DNA from: Hyphomonadaceae bacterium
Lineage (GTDB): Bacteria; Pseudomonadota; Alphaproteobacteria; Caulobacterales; Aquidulcibacteraceae
Assembly (NCBI GenBank): GCA_003526465.1
Contig: DPWD01000386.1
Coordinates: 1-9,442 of the forward strand
Reading direction: 5' to 3'
Length of the DNA stretch: 9,442 nucleotides
Part shown: one piece after another, positions 7,058-9,442 of the stretch
Numbering within the stretch: the stretch's first letter is position 1
How the letters are laid out: each line of letters begins with the position of its first letter
Made by a program: the position numbers and the translations under genes
Notes under the pieces: generated by a model
Seen by the model: only the letters and a program-made list of their open reading frames with translations
Told to the model about the DNA's origin: nothing
The model's database searches: none

Positions 7058-8644
7058 ATGGTCCAGAACGCCCATATTGAACCCGCCGCCGAGCAGCACG
7101 AGCGGGTGCTGATTGTCGATTTCGGCTCGCAGGTGACGCAGCTGATCGCGCGGCGCGTGCGCGAGAATGGAATCTATTGCGAAATCCATCCGTACAACAA
7201 AGTCGATGGCGCGTTCCTCAAGTCTTACGCGCCGCGCGCCATCATTTTCTCCGGCGGCCCCGCGAGCGTGATCGAAGGCGAGAGCCCGCGCGCGCCAGCC
7301 CAAGCCTTCGAACTCGGCGTGCCGATCCTGGCCATCTGTTACGGCCAGCAGACCATGAGCCTGCAATTGGGCGGCGTGGTCGAAGGCGGCCACGCGCGCG
7401 AGTTCGGCCGCGCCGACGTCGAGATCAAGAAAACCTCGCCGCTGTTCGAAGGCGTGTGGCAGGTCGGGGGCAAATATCCGGTGTGGATGAGCCATGGCGA
7501 CCGCGTGACCAAGCTCGCGCCCGGCTTCGAAGTGGTCGCCACCAGCGAGAACGCACCGTTTGCCGTCGCCGTCGATGAGAAGCGGCGCTTCTACACCACC
7601 ATGTTCCATCCCGAAGTTGTGCACACGCCCGACGGCGGCAAGCTTCTGAAGAACTTCACCCATCGCATCGCCGGCATGAAGGGCGATTGGAGCATGGCCG
7701 CGTTCAAGGACGAAGCCGTCGCCCGCATCCGCGCGCAAGTCGGCAAGGGGCGCGCGATCTGTGGGCTTTCGGGCGGGGTCGATTCAAGCGTGGCGGCTGT
7801 GCTGATCCACGAAGCCATCGGCGATCAGCTGCATTGCGTGTTCGTGGATCACGGCTTGATGCGGCTTTACGAGGCTGAGCAGGTGGTGACGCTGTTCCGC
7901 GATCATTACAACATTCCGCTGATCCACACCGATGAAAGCGAACGCTTTCTCTCCGCGCTCGCAGGCGTCGACGACCCAGAAATCAAGCGCAAAACTATCG
8001 GCAAGCTGTTCATTGACGTGTTCGAGGAGAAGGCGAAATCCGTCGGCGGCGCCGAATTTCTGGCGCAAGGCACGCTCTATCCCGACGTGATCGAAAGCGT
8101 GTCCGCCATCGGCGGGCCCTCCGTCACCATCAAGTCGCATCACAATGTCGGCGGCCTGCCCGAGCGCATGAACATGAAATTGGTCGAGCCGCTGCGCGAC
8201 CTGTTCAAGGACGAAGTGCGCGCGCTGGGGCGCGAACTGGGGCTGCCGGAAGCATTCGTCGGCCGCCACCCCTTCCCCGGGCCAGGGCTCGCCATCCGCG
8301 TGCCCGGCTCGATCACGCGCGAAAAGCTCGATATTCTGCGCGCGGCGGACGCGGTCTATCTCGACGAAATCCGCAAGGCCGGGTTGTACGACAAGATCTG
8401 GCAGGCGTTCGCGGTGCTGCTGCCAGTGCGCAGCGTCGGCGTCATGGGCGACGGGCGCACTTATGAATATGTCTGCGCCCTGCGCGCGGTGACTTCCACC
8501 GACGGTATGACCGCGGATTTCTTCCCGTTCCCGATGGATTTCTTGGGCCGCGCCGCCACGCGCATCATCAATGAAGTGAAGGGCGTCAACCGCGTGGTGT
8601 ACGACGTGACGTCCAAACCGCCGGGGACGATCGAGTGGGAGTAG
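7058..8644 (+). CDS. guaA: GMP synthase (glutamine-hydrolysing)
   Basis: This 528-residue cytoplasmic enzyme converts XMP, ATP and glutamine to GMP, the last step of guanine nucleotide synthesis. The N-terminal class I amidotransferase domain starts at [20 protein letters not shown] (17-36), with nucleophile Cys94 in AICYGQQTM, and His184 and Glu186 in FHPEVVHTP. The ATP-pyrophosphatase domain has its P-loop at SGGVDSS (238-244), with [14 protein letters not shown] and [13 protein letters not shown] further on. The C-terminal dimerisation domain ends in the conserved KPPGTIEWE. Length and end match the family. The ATG at 7058 has only a weak upstream purine motif (CAGG). The 144 bases before it show no recognisable riboswitch, and part of them is the remnant described separately. 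It converges on the next gene with a 5-base gap. Confidence 0.98.
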   Translation: MVQNAHIEPAAEQHERVLIVDFGSQVTQLIARRVRENGIYCEIHPYNKVDGAFLKSYAPRAIIFSGGPASVIEGESPRAPAQAFELGVPILAICYGQQTMSLQLGGVVEGGHAREFGRADVEIKKTSPLFEGVWQVGGKYPVWMSHGDRVTKLAPGFEVVATSENAPFAVAVDEKRRFYTTMFHPEVVHTPDGGKLLKNFTHRIAGMKGDWSMAAFKDEAVARIRAQVGKGRAICGLSGGVDSSVAAVLIHEAIGDQLHCVFVDHGLMRLYEAEQVVTLFRDHYNIPLIHTDESERFLSALAGVDDPEIKRKTIGKLFIDVFEEKAKSVGGAEFLAQGTLYPDVIESVSAIGGPSVTIKSHHNVGGLPERMNMKLVEPLRDLFKDEVRALGRELGLPEAFVGRHPFPGPGLAIRVPGSITREKLDILRAADAVYLDEIRKAGLYDKIWQAFAVLLPVRSVGVMGDGRTYEYVCALRAVTSTDGMTADFFPFPMDFLGRAATRIINEVKGVNRVVYDVTSKPPGTIEWE

Positions 8645-8649
8645 CGTAA

Positions 8650-9442
8650 CTACCCCCGCAACGCCGCCAGCGGCCAGCCCCATTGCCCCGCGACCAAACC
8701 CGCAAGCACCGGCGGCGCAGGCCACACGCGCGTCAGCGGCGCGACAATGCGGTCGCGCAGCCACGCCATCGCCAGGCTGTCGGACTGATAAGCGGGCGTG
8801 AACGCCCAGGATGCGGCCTGATAAAGGCGGATGTGCCAAAGTCGTAAGCGCGCATACTCGGCGAGCGCCAGCGCGAGATCGTCCTGCCGCTCGAGCGCCA
8901 ACGCCAGCGCATACGCGTCAAGCAACGCCATGTTCGCGCCCTGCCCCAGCTGCGGGCTCGTGCAATGCCAAGAATCGCCAACATGAACGCAGTCGCACGA
9001 GAGCGGAGACCGCAATGTGCGATGGGCGTAGGCCGCGAACACCAGATCGCCGTGCGCGGTGATCTGCGCCAGCAGCGGCTCAGTCGCCGGCCAGAGCGCG
9101 CGCACCTCGTCCTTCCATGCTTCCAAGCCCTGCCGCTCCCATGCCGTGCGCTGATCGTGGCGCAAGCTCCAGAAAAACGCGGCCTTCGGCGTCGGGTCAG
9201 CGGGGAGGCGCCCGATCGGCAGCACTCCCGCCATCTTGCGCGCTGCTTCATAGCGCTGCTCGAGCGCATGCGGATCGAATGGCCCCGCCCAATCGAGGCT
9301 CGCCCATAACGCTCCGTAAGCGAGGTTGGCCTCGGGTTGGCGCGACAGCGGCGAGCGCATGCCGAGCGCGTCGATCACCAGACCAAAGCGCGCGCTTTCG
9401 CGTCCGTCCTCGAACGCGAGCCGGCCGCTGCTCGTGCCCGCC
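8650..9442 (-). CDS. FAD-dependent monooxygenase, C-terminal part (5' end outside window)
   Basis: About 263 residues of the C-terminal part of a group A flavoprotein monooxygenase (UbiH/PheA type) are visible. The frame is open to the window edge; the upstream codons read FEDGRESARFGLVIDALGMRSPLS across 9442-9340, the usual strand leading to the DG-like motif. The second FAD motif is clear: VHVGDSWHCTSPQLGQGANM, followed by ALLDAYALALALE, which binds the pyrophosphate and ribityl of FAD. These enzymes are usually about 380-400 residues long, so roughly the first third is missing, including the GxGxxG Rossmann start. In the visible part, Ala replaces the usual Gly of the ADG motif (VIDALGMRS). 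The substrate is unknown; quinone-biosynthesis-like or small aromatic compounds are possible. No downstream gene is linked to it in the window. Confidence 0.88.
   Translation of the reverse strand, partial: AGTSSGRLAFEDGRESARFGLVIDALGMRSPLSRQPEANLAYGALWASLDWAGPFDPHALEQRYEAARKMAGVLPIGRLPADPTPKAAFFWSLRHDQRTAWERQGLEAWKDEVRALWPATEPLLAQITAHGDLVFAAYAHRTLRSPLSCDCVHVGDSWHCTSPQLGQGANMALLDAYALALALERQDDLALALAEYARLRLWHIRLYQAASWAFTPAYQSDSLAMAWLRDRIVAPLTRVWPAPPVLAGLVAGQWGWPLAALRG

Noticed and set aside
7784..8839. Long minus-strand open frame opposite guaA
   Set aside because: Composition is that of a GC-rich shadow frame (Ala, Arg, His, Asp-rich) opposite a certain gene, crossing into the monooxygenase gene.

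Overview
The window looks like the chromosome of a GC-rich alphaproteobacterium, probably of the Caulobacterales/Hyphomonadaceae type. The main reason is a full-length CcrM-type GANTC adenine methyltransferase directly downstream of rnhB, an order I recall from Caulobacter. High-GC codon usage and Alphaproteobacteria-like housekeeping proteins (GlyQ, GuaA) agree. The taxonomic placement is inference.

Layout. On the minus strand, 1-3312, the order of transcription is: a DUF2178-like membrane protein and a small Xre-type regulator; then a probable 27-residue membrane peptide, a second four-helix membrane protein and a second small Xre-type regulator; then a lipoprotein-type alpha/beta hydrolase and glyQ. 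The stretch 1890-3312 is thus two tandem copies of a membrane protein plus HTH module, each with overlapping genes. A perfect 14-bp palindrome sits between the modules. On the plus strand, rnhB (3431-4000) diverges from the modules and is followed by ccrM (4135-5226). The ccrM leader holds three GANTC sites within 36 bases and a CtrA-like half-site, which suggests methylation- and cell-cycle-linked expression.

Between the housekeeping genes ccrM and guaA is a visibly lower-GC two-gene cassette (5283-6913). It encodes a ParA/MinD-type ATPase with an N-terminal membrane anchor and a small soluble partner translationally coupled to it. Its leader (5227-5280) is packed with inverted repeats, one of which would bury the parA-like ribosome binding site in an 8-bp stem. 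Just past the partner gene is a decayed, GC-rich copy of that gene's own 3' end (about 6929-7027), suggesting an older related cassette at the same place. This is the best candidate here for an undescribed system. I cannot assign it a function from sequence alone.

The right side carries guaA (GMP synthase, 7058-8644, plus strand). It converges, with a 5-base gap, on the 3' part of an FAD-dependent monooxygenase (minus strand) that runs off the window's end. No tRNA, rRNA, CRISPR array, transposase or integrase was seen.
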